DNA of 64,000 nucleotides from Campylobacter gracilis (GTDB lineage: Bacteria; Campylobacterota; Campylobacteria; Campylobacterales; Campylobacteraceae). Numbering within the stretch: position 1 is the stretch's first letter; each line of letters begins with the position of its first letter. Location of the stretch: assembly GCF_001190745.1 (NCBI RefSeq), contig NZ_CP012196.1:2217653-2281652 (forward strand). The letters are read 5' to 3'. The notes beneath the pieces were generated by a model that was given only the letters and a program-made list of their open reading frames with translations, did not search any database and was not told where the DNA came from. Shown in pieces: positions 1-7,984 of the stretch. Position numbers and translations under genes: made by a program.

Positions 1-55
1 CATCGACGGCTATATGTTCGGCGCAATCGCGATGGCGATAGTCTATTCATGGTAG
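1..55 (+). CDS. cdsA: cdsA, phosphatidate cytidylyltransferase (3' end only)
   Basis: Only the last 17 codons are inside the window, in frame 2, ending at the TAG at 53-55. The peptide reads IDGYMFGAIAMAIVYSW, which resembles the last membrane segment of CdsA, where an Asp-Arg-Ile-Asp motif precedes the final helix. CdsA makes CDP-diacylglycerol for phospholipid synthesis in the inner membrane. The identification also rests on context: cdsA directly precedes dxr in Campylobacter, and here its stop overlaps the dxr start codon at 49-51. The fragment is too short to be certain. Confidence 0.6.
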   Translation, partial: IDGYMFGAIAMAIVYSW

Positions 56-1134
56 TTTTAGGCTCCACGGGCTCTATCGGCACAAACACCCTAGACGTAG
101 CCGCGCGTAGCGGCAGTATGATCGAAGCGCTTAGCTGCGGGCGCAATATCAAGCTTTTAAACGAACAGATCGCAAAATTTCATCCAAAGCTCGTCTGTAT
201 CGCGGACGCGCAGCAAAAAAGCGAGGTAGATCACGAGCGCGTATTTTGCGGCGCGGATGGAATTTTGCAGATGCTTGCGGAGTGCAAAAGCACGACCGTG
301 GTAAACGCTCTCGTAGGCTTTGCGGGCATGATGCCTAGCCTAAAAACCCAAGAGCTCGGAAAGAGACTGTGTCTCGCCAACAAAGAAAGCCTGGTCGTCG
401 GCGGGAAATTTCTGCAAACGGATAAAATTTACCCGATCGACAGCGAACATTTCGGACTGAAATTTTTACTTAGCAACGCTAAAACCCCCGTTTCGCGCCT
501 AATCATCACGGCTAGCGGCGGCGCGTTTTATGACGTGCCGCTAACGCAGCTGGGTTCGCTCACGCCGCAAAACGCCCTCAAGCACCCCAACTGGAAGATG
601 GGCGCGAAGATCACGATCGACAGCGCCACGATGGCGAATAAGCTCTTTGAGGTGATCGAGGCGTTTTGGCTCTACGGTACGCGCGAGATCGATGCGCTTA
701 TCGAGCGCACCTCGCAGATCCACGCGCTGGTCGAATTCGCAGACGGCTCTACGACGGCGCATATTAGCAGGGCTGACATGCGGCTAGCCATCGCGCACGC
801 GATGTTTAGCGGCGACGTACGGGAGCAGATCGCCGCGCCCGTAGATCTGTGCTCGCTACGACCGATAGAATTTAAACCGATCGACGAGATGAAATTTCAA
901 ATTTTTACCCTCAAAGACGCGCTGTTAGCAAACCCCGATCTCGGCATCGTCATCAACGCCGCAAACGAAGCGGGCGTAAATGCGTTTTTGCAGCAGCGGT
1001 GCCGCTTCACCGACATTGCGCGTGTCGTGCTAAAGTGCGCGGAAAAATTTAACTCGCCTAGCGTGACGGATGCGGACGCGCTTGTAGCGGTGGATGCGAG
1101 CGTGCGAGCGTATGCAAACGAACTGCTGAAATAA
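49..1134 (+). CDS. dxr: 1-deoxy-D-xylulose 5-phosphate reductoisomerase
   Basis: This is the second enzyme of the MEP isoprenoid pathway: it rearranges and reduces DXP to 2-C-methyl-D-erythritol 4-phosphate using NADPH and a divalent metal in the cytoplasm. The N-terminus MVVLGSTGSIGTNTLDV is the family's NADPH-binding motif. LANKESLVVGG near residue 109 and the metal-binding stretch PIDSEHFGLKF near residue 128 are the catalytic core, and KMGAKITIDSATMANK near residue 183 is a family signature. The length, 361 residues, fits the short epsilonproteobacterial form. The ATG overlaps the end of the upstream cdsA reading frame, so the two are translationally coupled. No oddities seen. Confidence 0.97.
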   Translation: MVVLGSTGSIGTNTLDVAARSGSMIEALSCGRNIKLLNEQIAKFHPKLVCIADAQQKSEVDHERVFCGADGILQMLAECKSTTVVNALVGFAGMMPSLKTQELGKRLCLANKESLVVGGKFLQTDKIYPIDSEHFGLKFLLSNAKTPVSRLIITASGGAFYDVPLTQLGSLTPQNALKHPNWKMGAKITIDSATMANKLFEVIEAFWLYGTREIDALIERTSQIHALVEFADGSTTAHISRADMRLAIAHAMFSGDVREQIAAPVDLCSLRPIEFKPIDEMKFQIFTLKDALLANPDLGIVINAANEAGVNAFLQQRCRFTDIARVVLKCAEKFNSPSVTDADALVAVDASVRAYANELLK

Positions 1135-1146
1135 GCTTTCCTATCG

Positions 1147-1166
1147 CGAGATTTTTATATACTGCG
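1147..1166 (+). promoter_or_regulatory. possible promoter for the DUF3137 gene
   Basis: The sequence GCGAGATTTTTATATACTGC strongly resembles the tRNA-Val promoter at 2660-2680, with a T-rich stretch followed by TATACT. It would give a leader of about 150 bases before the gene at 1324. The call rests on this resemblance and on position only. Confidence 0.35.
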
Positions 1167-1323
1167 ACTTGAGCTTGACGGCAAATTTCAATGCGCACGG
1201 CTCGCGCAAGTAGCTGTAAAATTAGCGGTATCTAAACAGCGCGCGCCTATTGCGCCGTATCGGGTGCAGATTTATGCTGTGCCACAAGGTTGCACCGTTA
1301 AATTTAATAAATAGAGGTTTAGC

Positions 1324-2298
1324 GTGGATATTAAAACCGTCATAGATTTAGAAAAGCAGCGCAAACAGCTTAAGAAAAGTCGCAAATTTTGGAAAATTTT
1401 AAGTTATCTCGTAGCGTTTGCGGTTTTCGGTCCGATGCTTGCGCTCGCATTGATAATCATCTTTCTCGATTTTCCCAAACTCGATCTTGGCGTAGAAAGT
1501 TTATTTCTTTTAGCCGCGTCTATTTTGGCAATAATCGGCATGCGGGACGAATTTTACGAGTGGATTTTCGAGCGCAAAACCGAGCGGTTTTTGATGCGTT
1601 ACAAAGAGCTTTATCTCAAGCCCTATATCGAAAGCCTGGGCTTTTCGTATAAAATGGGCGCGCTTTTTCAGGAAAAAGAGGTAAGGGCAAGCGAGATATT
1701 TGACGGATTTGATAGATTTCGCGCGGATGATCTGGTTTGCGCGAACGTGGACGGAGTGGATTTTATGTTTTGCGACATAAGGCTGGAAAAGGATGTTGGC
1801 ACGGGAATCCCATTTATTTTTAAAAATAATTACGCCACATCTTTCGAAGGACCCTTTTTTGTGGCAAATTTTAATAAAAAAGTCCGCTCCGACGTTTTTG
1901 TTTTCTCGGACGTGGCGGCGCCCGCAGGCATAGATTTACCGCCTTCGGGGCTGCCGCGCGGGCTATGGAGCAACCGCAAAATTCCGATAGATAATGCGGA
2001 TTTCAATGCAAATTTCTCGGTTTACGCAAGCGATACGGTGGCGGCTATGTATATCTTGACGCCTGCGCTGATGGAGAAAATTTTATCTCTTAAACAGCTT
2101 GTGAAATCGAACATCTCGCTGAGCTTCAAGCAAAATAAAATTTACATCGCGATAGCTCGCGGCGCCGATAGTTTCGAGCCGAGCTTGGATCAGCCGATAC
2201 TCAATGCTCGCATCGCAAAGGATATCAAAGCGGATCTGGACGCGATGTTGCAAATCGTAAAAATTCTAAAGTTGAATGAAAAAATTTGGACATCTTAG
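1324..2298 (+). CDS. DUF3137-family membrane protein (paralogue 1)
   Basis: A 324-residue protein of unknown function. A basic amphipathic N-terminus (LEKQRKQLKKSRKF) is followed by two membrane helices at about residues 24-48 and 58-73, then a large soluble domain with the DUF3137 pattern: a short helix after FYEWIFERK, VDGVDFMFCDI near residue 143, and FSVYASDTVAAMYILTPALMEKI near residue 230. It is a paralogue of the protein at 24674-25756, sharing MDI at the start, the hairpin, the ASD...A.YLLTP stretch and the end of the domain. The start is GTG with AGAGG seven bases upstream. It sits alone between dxr and tRNA-Val. Function cannot be stated. Confidence 0.8.
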   Translation: MDIKTVIDLEKQRKQLKKSRKFWKILSYLVAFAVFGPMLALALIIIFLDFPKLDLGVESLFLLAASILAIIGMRDEFYEWIFERKTERFLMRYKELYLKPYIESLGFSYKMGALFQEKEVRASEIFDGFDRFRADDLVCANVDGVDFMFCDIRLEKDVGTGIPFIFKNNYATSFEGPFFVANFNKKVRSDVFVFSDVAAPAGIDLPPSGLPRGLWSNRKIPIDNADFNANFSVYASDTVAAMYILTPALMEKILSLKQLVKSNISLSFKQNKIYIAIARGADSFEPSLDQPILNARIAKDIKADLDAMLQIVKILKLNEKIWTS

Positions 2299-2304
2299 CC
2301 AGGC

Positions 2305-2415
2305 GCAAGGCGGAGCGAGGCGAGCGAGCGAAATAAGGTGGGACGAAGCGAGTAGATGAAACGAGGCGGGGTAGAGCAAAGCGACTAGATAGAACAAAGC
2401 GGGGCAGAATAAGCT
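2305..2415. repeat. degenerate short tandem repeat, unit about 17-18 bp
   Basis: Directly after the DUF3137 stop the DNA becomes purine-rich on the top strand, with imperfect copies of a unit like ACGAAGCGAGTAGATGAA, then ACGAGGCGGGGTAGAGCA, AAGCGACTAGATAGAAC and AAAGCGGGGCAGAATAA. There are at least four recognisable units, less clear to the left. No coding signal on either strand. Confidence 0.6.
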
Positions 2416-2449
2416 GCTCGGGCAAAACACGCGAGTGTCGTGCAAGCGC

Positions 2450-2551
2450 GATAAAATTTCACGCGGGATTGCGAAATTTTAGTAATGGTATAAAATTCCG
2501 CGTGGGATTGCGAATTTTAGTAGCGGGATAGAATTTTGCGCAGGGTTTCGG
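2450..2551. repeat. degenerate 38-40 bp tandem repeat
   Basis: Two full copies and one partial copy: unit 1 from 2450 begins GATAAAATTTCACGCGGGAT, unit 2 from 2488 begins GTATAAAATTCCGCGTGGGA, and unit 3 from about 2526 begins GGATAGAATTTTGCGCAGGG. Units 1 and 2 share TTGCGAA-TTTTAGTA at their 3' ends. The region from 2552 to 2640 continues with similar GAAATTTCGCG words but no clear register. No function is evident. Confidence 0.65.
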
Positions 2552-2650
2552 CAAGATGATGAAATTTCGCGTAGAATTCGACGGGGTTTTACATCGCGGC
2601 GAAATCTTATATAGAATTTCGGCGGAATTTTACGAAAAATTAAAATTTGC

Positions 2651-2679
2651 TTGCTATTGAGAGATTTTTTTGATATACT
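2651..2679 (+). promoter_or_regulatory. promoter of tRNA-Val
   Basis: A run of seven T precedes GATATACT, with TATACT at 2674-2679, fourteen bases before the tRNA. A T-rich stretch followed by an extended -10 with no strict -35 is the usual sigma-70 layout in Campylobacter. Confidence 0.7.
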
Positions 2680-2692
2680 GCCGTTTCTTTTT

Positions 2693-2768
2693 GGCCCCGT
2701 AACTCAGTTGGTAGAGTGTCACCTTGACATGGTGGAAGTCGTTGGTTCGAGTCCAATCGGGACCACCA
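2693..2768 (+). tRNA. tRNA-Val (anticodon GAC)
   Basis: A complete 76-base cloverleaf with encoded CCA. Acceptor arm 5' strand GGCCCCG, D arm ACTC...GAGT, anticodon stem TCACC/GGTGG with loop TTGACAT (anticodon GAC, valine), T arm GTTGG-TTCGAGT-CCAAT, acceptor 3' strand CGGGACC, discriminator A, then CCA. Position 3 (C) faces position 70 (A), a mismatch in an otherwise fully paired acceptor stem. As I recall them, related Campylobacter tRNA-Val genes have T there. It is preceded by a good promoter and followed by AT-rich DNA with short inverted repeats. Confidence 0.95.
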
Positions 2769-3002
2769 CTTAAGCTATTTTTAAGTTTAAATCACTTCTT
2801 TTTACTTCCTGCTTAAGTTGTTTTAAAATTTTAATCCACTTCATTTTCGCGCACAGCACCTGTCTTAGATTTAGTTATTCCGACATCTTTCATTTTTATT
2901 TTAGATATAATTTTTCCAGAAATACTATGAGATCGATTAAGCGATCAATGAGATAAATTTTATCGGCAACCGATTAAATTTAGAAAGGAGTATCGGAGAT
3001 AT

Positions 3003-3272
3003 ATGGGACAGTATGTTATAAAAACATTAGATTACTGCGCAGAAAAGGGGCTGCGGCTACAATGGGAAAAGGACTTCGCGATCTCCGTCAATACTCTTGA
3101 AAACGAAGTTACTATAAGGGCGAATAAAAGCGGACTCATATCTCTTGCCAGGCATTTGCTTACTTTAGCGCAAGATTCTGCGCCGAAACATTCGCATATA
3201 CATCTGGATGAGTATAATTCGCTTGAGGAGGGCTCGGCGGAACTTATAAACCAAAAAGATACCGAGCGATAA
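3003..3272 (+). CDS. Imm32-like immunity protein (small)
   Basis: An 89-residue cytoplasmic protein. The stretch TIRANKSGLISLARHLLTLA (residues 37-56), then HIHLDEYNSLEEGSAELI, matches the pattern I know for the Imm32 family of immunity proteins from polymorphic toxin systems: ANK.GL.SLA.HL..LA followed by H.HLD....L..GS.EL. The family link is from memory of the pattern, not a search. The start has AAAGGAG sixteen bases upstream and GGAG closer in. It is the first gene of a small AT-rich island (3.0-4.6 kb). No cognate toxin is in the window, so it would be an orphan immunity gene. Confidence 0.6.
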   Translation: MGQYVIKTLDYCAEKGLRLQWEKDFAISVNTLENEVTIRANKSGLISLARHLLTLAQDSAPKHSHIHLDEYNSLEEGSAELINQKDTER

Positions 3273-3303
3273 AGATAAATTTTTATGCTAAAGGAAGGCG
3301 ACA

Positions 3304-3624
3304 ATGAGGGAGAAACACATTGTAGAGTTATTATCCTCCGCAATCGAAGGAGACGGGATCATATCCGTAGTATTTAAATTTTTCCATATAGATTGGGGAT
3401 ACACGCTAGAGGAGCTCGATCTAATTATAAATTTTGGTATAAAAAATGGCGATCTCCTTATAGAAGATATGCATGATGAAAACAAGCACTACGACAAAAT
3501 AGATTGGCGGCTAGATAATGTGTATCAAGAGATCGTTGTGGTAGATATTTACAAATATATGCCATTGCTATTTTCTAAACATCCGACGGTACCGGATCCT
3601 TATAAGCAGTTCATTACGGAATGA
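3304..3624 (+). CDS. small unknown protein, possible immunity protein
   Basis: A 106-residue acidic cytoplasmic protein with no signal peptide or membrane helix. I do not recognise the family. Visible features are an aromatic, hydrophobic first half (SVVFKFFHIDWGYTLEELD) and an acidic middle (IEDMHDENKHYDKIDWRLD). It starts 31 bases after the Imm32-like gene with a strong AAGGAAGG ribosome site. It shares that gene's AT-rich composition and probably its transcript. Small size, acidity and position beside an Imm32-like gene suggest an immunity protein, but this is inference. Confidence 0.6.
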   Translation: MREKHIVELLSSAIEGDGIISVVFKFFHIDWGYTLEELDLIINFGIKNGDLLIEDMHDENKHYDKIDWRLDNVYQEIVVVDIYKYMPLLFSKHPTVPDPYKQFITE

Positions 3625-3677
3625 AATTTGCGTATGACAGCACGGATAAAACTATAAAATTTAAAGGATCGGACAGT

Positions 3678-3740
3678 ATGGCACAAAACGTTATAAATAA
3701 AGCAGATCATAACGAAAAGGAGCAGCGCAATGCTAGATAG
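3678..3740 (+). CDS. 20-codon leader or remnant of a duplicated Imm32-like gene
   Basis: ATG at 3678 opens MAQNVINKADHNEKEQRNAR and stops at 3740, overlapping the start of the next gene at 3730. The DNA around its start (GTATGGCACAAAACGTTATA) resembles the start of the Imm32-like gene at 3003 (ATATGGGACAGTATGTTATA), and both continue to GCAGA..ATAACGAAAAGG or similar. It is either a scrap of a second Imm32-like copy or a coupled leader peptide. Coding status is unproven. Confidence 0.3.
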   Translation: MAQNVINKADHNEKEQRNAR

Positions 3741-4134
3741 AATTGCCTCTTTTTTGACAGGCATAATGTGCTTCTTATATCTTATAAATTTTACGGTACA
3801 TAAACATGTAAAGATAGGCGAGAAATATATTAAATTTGATGATGCGGGTATTTTATGGGCATTGCCCGCAACTGTATTTTTAATAGCGGGTATTTGCTTC
3901 TTTTACCTCGCCTTCCGCTCTGAAAAGAGCATAAAAAGATACCCAGAGTATATGTGGTGTGCAGACTGCAGTAAATTTTACCGATACGAGGATGTCAAGG
4001 ATACGGATCAAATTTGCCCGGACTGCGGCAAAAAGCTTACTGAGTATAATGACGGCGACTACTGGAAAAGAAACGCTCCTCATCAAGGTGCTAAAACTCC
4101 GAAGATCAAAAAGCGTAAATTTAAAAAGAGATGA
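3730..4134 (+). CDS. two-helix membrane protein with C-terminal zinc ribbon (copy 1)
   Basis: 134 residues. Membrane helices lie at about residues 5-22 and 40-62 and are followed by a four-cysteine zinc ribbon, C77-x2-C80 and C96-x2-C99 (WCADC...ICPDCG), and a very basic tail ending KIKKRKFKKR. The tail suggests the C-terminal part is cytoplasmic. The ribosome site is AAAGGAG. It is a paralogue of the next gene: shared FYLAFRSEKS/FLYLAFRPEKS, YP.....C..C.KFY....DVKD and CP.CG..L. A third, truncated copy lies at 48051-48230 on the other strand. Function unknown; it travels with small immunity-like genes at both sites. Confidence 0.75.
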   Translation: MLDRIASFLTGIMCFLYLINFTVHKHVKIGEKYIKFDDAGILWALPATVFLIAGICFFYLAFRSEKSIKRYPEYMWCADCSKFYRYEDVKDTDQICPDCGKKLTEYNDGDYWKRNAPHQGAKTPKIKKRKFKKR

Positions 4135-4166
4135 AATTTTGATTTGTTATAGAGGAATATATAAAA

Positions 4167-4595
4167 ATGCTAAATAGAATTTTTGCATTAATCGGCTTTT
4201 TTGCTTTTTTCGCATGGGGGCTGACGGCCGCTTTATTGGAAAAAGTCGATATAAAACCCGGCTTTATGGCATCGGTAAAGCTTGAAAGCACATATCTGCG
4301 TATCATCATAGGAATTTTATGCTTTGCGACGTGCGCTTTCTTTTTATATCTCGCATTTCGCCCTGAAAAAAGCGTAAAGTATTATCCTAAATTTATACGC
4401 TGCAAAGGGTGTCTTAAATTTTATAATTTCTCGGACGTTAAAGATAGGAGCGTTTGCCCTAAGTGCGGAGGCGAACTGCAAGATTATGCCGAGATAGAAA
4501 AGTGGAATCAAATAGAAAAGAATAAAAAGCTTGAAAGATATTATAAATTTGAAAAAGAGTGGCTAAAGAAGGTGAGCCATGATAAAAATAATTGA
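4167..4595 (+). CDS. two-helix membrane protein with C-terminal zinc ribbon (copy 2)
   Basis: 142 residues, tandem paralogue of the previous gene, starting 32 bases after it with GAGG as ribosome site. Helices at about residues 4-24 and 44-64; zinc ribbon C79-x2-C82 and C97-x2-C100 (RCKGC...VCPKCGG). The tail differs from copy 1: a charged, probably coiled stretch from EIEKWNQIEKNKKLERYYKF to the end. That tail is nearly identical to the fossil copy at 48051-48230, which therefore derives from this copy or a close relative, not from copy 1. Last gene of the AT-rich island. No function assignable. Confidence 0.75.
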   Translation: MLNRIFALIGFFAFFAWGLTAALLEKVDIKPGFMASVKLESTYLRIIIGILCFATCAFFLYLAFRPEKSVKYYPKFIRCKGCLKFYNFSDVKDRSVCPKCGGELQDYAEIEKWNQIEKNKKLERYYKFEKEWLKKVSHDKNN

Positions 4596-4952
4596 TGCGC
4601 AAGCAAAATCAAAAAGTCTTAGGAATAAAAAATGAGCGCTAGGATAGGTTTAATACTTTTTGGCGCATTTTAGACGGATATGATTTTAGGGATTGACTAA
4701 ATTTTAAAATTCCAGCTAGATCCGCTTTGCGAATTTGCCGTTTTAAAAACAAACGCCGCCAAAGAATCTAAATTTAAAACCGAAATTTTACCGCACCCAG
4801 CAAAACGCTCGAAATTAAAATTTCATCCAAACTACGCCTAAATTTTAAAAAATATATCTTTAATCTTTGAAATTTATTATTATTTAATCAAGAGAAATTA
4901 TAATATAGCATTTGCAAATCATTCGCAAAATCTTAATTTTAAATAGGGGAGA
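4596..4952. other. spacer before TonB receptor
   Basis: 357 bases without a gene. The left part is AT-rich, with AAATTTTAAAATT words. The right part (4850-4950) is the promoter zone of the TonB receptor and holds TTATTATTATTTAA at 4874-4887, an element also found upstream of the receptor at 50237. Confidence 0.6.
4874..4893 (+). promoter_or_regulatory. possible iron-regulatory (Fur-like) element
   Basis: TTATTATTATTTAATCAAGA lies about 80 bases before the receptor start. The same TTATTATTATTTAA word, also followed closely by AAGA, stands at 50159-50172 in front of another TonB receptor. AT-rich repeats of this type can serve as Fur sites. The link is inferred from shared sequence and gene type only. 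Confidence 0.3.
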
Positions 4953-7028
4953 GTGATGTTTAAGAAATTTTATCTTTCAAATGCCGCGATCGCGCTAAGT
5001 TTGTGCGCTGCATTGCAACTAAACGGAGCCGAAAATAACGCTACGTCCGCAAATATCAGCGCGCCTAGCGCAGGGGCGGTAAATTCCGCAGCTCATAAAA
5101 GCGCTTCCGGCGCGAACGCCACAAAGCTGGGCACCATCGTAGTTACCGCGACAGGTTTTGAGGATATGCTTAAAAACGAGGTTCGCAACGTCTCGGTCAT
5201 CACTGCGGAGGATATGGAAAATCGTGGCTACCGCGATCTGCGCGAAATTTTAGAAAAGGCACCGGGGGTTAGCTTTCACGGCGATACGGTCGATCTGCGC
5301 GGACAGGGTCAGAAGGCAAATACCTCCGTAAAGGTCCTTCTTAACGGAGTCGCGCTCAATATGATCGACACGACGCCGACGAGCATTCCGATCGATCTAG
5401 TTCCGATCGAAGATATCGAGCGCGTGGAGATCATCCCCGGCGGCGGTAGCGTGCTTTACGGCAGCGGCACCAGCGGCGGCGTGATAAATATCATCACGAA
5501 AAAAGGCGCCAGATACCCCTACGCCAATATCTCCACCAAGATCGCATCGTATAATTACAATGATCTAAATTTGGGGCTCGGCGGAGGCGTGAGCGATAAT
5601 CTGTTTCTAAAAACCGCCGTTAAGGGTTTTAAGCAGCGCGGATACCGCAAGGGCGAGAAAAATACCGGCTACTACGGCTCGCTCGGGATGCATTATAAAA
5701 TTTCGGACGATCAAAGCATCTCTTTCGATCCGAGTTTTTATCGCGCCAGAACCTATTCCGTGCCTACTCTGGGTCTTGCCGAGCTTAAAGCGGATCGCCG
5801 CCAGCAGGGAGGCGAGAGAACCTTTACTAAAAGCACGCGACTAAATTTTGACTTGGATTATGCGGTGAAATTCGGCGATAGATTTGAAGCAAATTTACAG
5901 CCTTATTACCAAGATATTAGAATTTTGCAAAAGGGATTTGTGATGAAAGATCGCAAAGAGGGGGCAAATTTAAAAGGCAAGCTCGACTACGACAGCGGCG
6001 AGTTCATAGCGGGATATGATTATCTCAAAAACAAGGGCTTCCGCAGGATAAATTTTGATGCCGCGATGAATCCTATGATGAGCCTTTCGCAGCTTACGAT
6101 CTTTGATATGCAGAAACTTACCCACTCGGTCTATGCTTTAGAAAAGCACAATTTCACCGATCTGTTTTCGCTTAGCGCGGGCGGTCGGTTTGAGCGCGCC
6201 GAATACAAAGTAGATCGCGAGGTCTCTACGACGGTGCGTAGGATGGGGCGCATCTTTCATACACAAGAAAGCACACACGTAACGGATGATAAAAACAACT
6301 ACGCTTTTGAGATTACGCCGAATTTTAATTATTCCAAGGATGGCAACGTCTATTTTAAATTTGAGCGCGGCTATATCTCGCCGGGCCCTAATCAACTCAT
6401 CGACAAGCTCGGTCGCAACGGCCCTTACGTGCTTAATAACCTTAAATCCGAAACCTTTAAAACCTACGAGATCGGTCTTAAGGATCTTATCTACGGGCAA
6501 TACGTAAGCGCTACGATCTTTTGGACCGATACGAAAAACGAGATCATAAACGAAACTTTGGGCAGCTCGATCACCGACGGTTGGCTTTTTATTAATATCG
6601 ACGAGACGCGCCGCAAGGGCGTGGAGCTGTATGCGGAGCAAAGTCTGCTTTCAAATTTAAAGCTCAGCGAGACCTTTTCATACGTCGACGCCAAGATCCA
6701 ATCCGGTGCGAATAAAGGTAAGCAGGTTCCGTTGGTGGAGCGCTCGAAGTTCGTTTTGGGCGTCGATTACGAGCCGATTAGAAATTTGACGCTGATGAGC
6801 GATTTTAAATATTTCTCATCATCGCACGACGCCAACCACGATAGGATCGACTCGCGCACGATCGTGGATCTGGGCGCTGCGTACCGCTTCGCAAGCGGAT
6901 TTTTGATAAGCGCGGGAGTCAAAAACGTCTTTGACGAGGAGTACAATTACAACCAAAATTTACGCGCAGACGACTATACCCCGGCTCCAGGGCGCAACTA
7001 CTACGTGGAGTTTAAATACACCTATTAG
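4953..7028 (+). CDS. TonB-dependent outer-membrane receptor
   Basis: About 690 residues. ATG at 4956 is the likely start (GTG at 4953 is also possible; AGGGGAGAG is the ribosome site). A signal peptide (residues 1-25, ending near LQLNGAEN) and a short Ala/Ser/Asn linker lead to the TonB box LGTIVVTATGF near residue 59. The plug domain has SVITAEDMENRGYRDLREIL, VLLNGVALN and IERVEIIPGGGSVLYGSGTSGGVINIITKKG. The 22-strand barrel ends FDEEYNYNQN...YYVEFKYTY with the expected C-terminal aromatic. The plug resembles haem, vitamin B12 or ferric catecholate receptors; the substrate cannot be fixed. An outlier of the family is unlikely: all landmarks are present. Followed by a membrane methyltransferase 120 bases downstream. 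Confidence 0.92.
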   Translation: MMFKKFYLSNAAIALSLCAALQLNGAENNATSANISAPSAGAVNSAAHKSASGANATKLGTIVVTATGFEDMLKNEVRNVSVITAEDMENRGYRDLREILEKAPGVSFHGDTVDLRGQGQKANTSVKVLLNGVALNMIDTTPTSIPIDLVPIEDIERVEIIPGGGSVLYGSGTSGGVINIITKKGARYPYANISTKIASYNYNDLNLGLGGGVSDNLFLKTAVKGFKQRGYRKGEKNTGYYGSLGMHYKISDDQSISFDPSFYRARTYSVPTLGLAELKADRRQQGGERTFTKSTRLNFDLDYAVKFGDRFEANLQPYYQDIRILQKGFVMKDRKEGANLKGKLDYDSGEFIAGYDYLKNKGFRRINFDAAMNPMMSLSQLTIFDMQKLTHSVYALEKHNFTDLFSLSAGGRFERAEYKVDREVSTTVRRMGRIFHTQESTHVTDDKNNYAFEITPNFNYSKDGNVYFKFERGYISPGPNQLIDKLGRNGPYVLNNLKSETFKTYEIGLKDLIYGQYVSATIFWTDTKNEIINETLGSSITDGWLFINIDETRRKGVELYAEQSLLSNLKLSETFSYVDAKIQSGANKGKQVPLVERSKFVLGVDYEPIRNLTLMSDFKYFSSSHDANHDRIDSRTIVDLGAAYRFASGFLISAGVKNVFDEEYNYNQNLRADDYTPAPGRNYYVEFKYTY

Positions 7029-7148
7029 CGCGCGTTTAAATTTAGGCGGGGTTTTGAGCTGCGGACTTTAAAATTTACGGGCGAAATTTAAAATTTTGCC
7101 GCGGCACGCTTTGCCGTCGCGAGATTAAATTTAATAAAAGGAGCGAAG

Positions 7149-7940
7149 ATGAAACCGGACTATAAAAACTGGGTGCCTAAGGGCATGATCGCGTCATTTG
7201 CCGCGGGTGCGGGCGTGGCGTTAGTTTTGTTTTTGATTTTCGGTGTTTGCGGTTTGGGTGTTAGTGGTGCGCTAAGAGGCGTGCTAGCTGGGCTTTTCGG
7301 CGCAGCGACGCTGGTTTTGATCGGCTTTACGATCTACTGCATCTTTTGGTACCGCGCGTTTGATTACGGCGGCAAGCGTCAGCTTTCGCGCGCGATCGTA
7401 GAGGGCACGGCAAAATACGTGGATCTGCCTGAGGGCGGTCGCGGGCTGGACGTAGGCTGCGGCAGCGGCGCGCTAACGATCGCCGTCGCTAAGCGCAACC
7501 CGCACGCATCGGTGCTAGGCGTAGATCGCTGGGGCTTTGAGTACGCGTCTTTTAACAAGCAGCTGTGCGAATCCAACGCGCGCGCCGAAGGGGTGCAAAA
7601 CACTAGCTTTGAGCAGGCCGACGCCACGCAGCTACCCTTTGAGGACGGCAGCTTCGATGCGGTGGCGAGCAACTACGTCTATCACAACATCATGCGCAAG
7701 GATCGCCAGGCGCTGCTTTTAGAGACGCTCCGCGTGCTTAAAAAGGGCGGCAGCTTCGCGATCCACGATCTTTTCTCGCGCGGAAACTACGGCGATATGG
7801 ATGCTTTCATCGCGCATCTCAAGGAACAGGGCTATGAGCGGGTTGAGCTCATAGATACGACGCAGGGGCTTTTTATGGGGCCGCGCGAAGCCAAATGGCT
7901 GATGCTAGGCAGTTCAAAGCTTCTGGCGGGTAAAAAATAA
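7149..7940 (+). CDS. membrane-anchored class I SAM methyltransferase
   Basis: 263 residues. Two membrane helices (about 13-34 and 44-67) form an N-terminal hairpin. A class I methyltransferase domain follows: motif I LDVGCGSGALT (100-110), an acidic motif II VLGVDRWGFEY, motif DATQLPFEDGSFDAVASNY (about 158-176) and ETLRVLKKGGSFAIHDLF (about 194-211). It would transfer methyl from S-adenosylmethionine to an unknown small or lipid acceptor at the inner membrane. The ribosome site is AAAGGAGCG. It lies 120 bases behind the TonB receptor on the same strand and may share its transcript. It ends at a terminator-like hairpin (7985-8026). Confidence 0.85.
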   Translation: MKPDYKNWVPKGMIASFAAGAGVALVLFLIFGVCGLGVSGALRGVLAGLFGAATLVLIGFTIYCIFWYRAFDYGGKRQLSRAIVEGTAKYVDLPEGGRGLDVGCGSGALTIAVAKRNPHASVLGVDRWGFEYASFNKQLCESNARAEGVQNTSFEQADATQLPFEDGSFDAVASNYVYHNIMRKDRQALLLETLRVLKKGGSFAIHDLFSRGNYGDMDAFIAHLKEQGYERVELIDTTQGLFMGPREAKWLMLGSSKLLAGKK

Positions 7941-7984
7941 AAAGCCTTCGTAATTGCTGCTTTACTATTGCGGACATCTTTTTT

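Noticed and set aside
541..762. Minus-strand open frame of 73 codons inside dxr
   Set aside because: It is antisense to a conserved enzyme gene, rich in Arg and Leu as expected for the shadow of a GC-rich gene, with no ribosome site.
4900..4930. Classical Fur box directly before the first TonB receptor
   Set aside because: GCAAATCATTCGCAA-type sequence there lacks the GATAAT half-sites.
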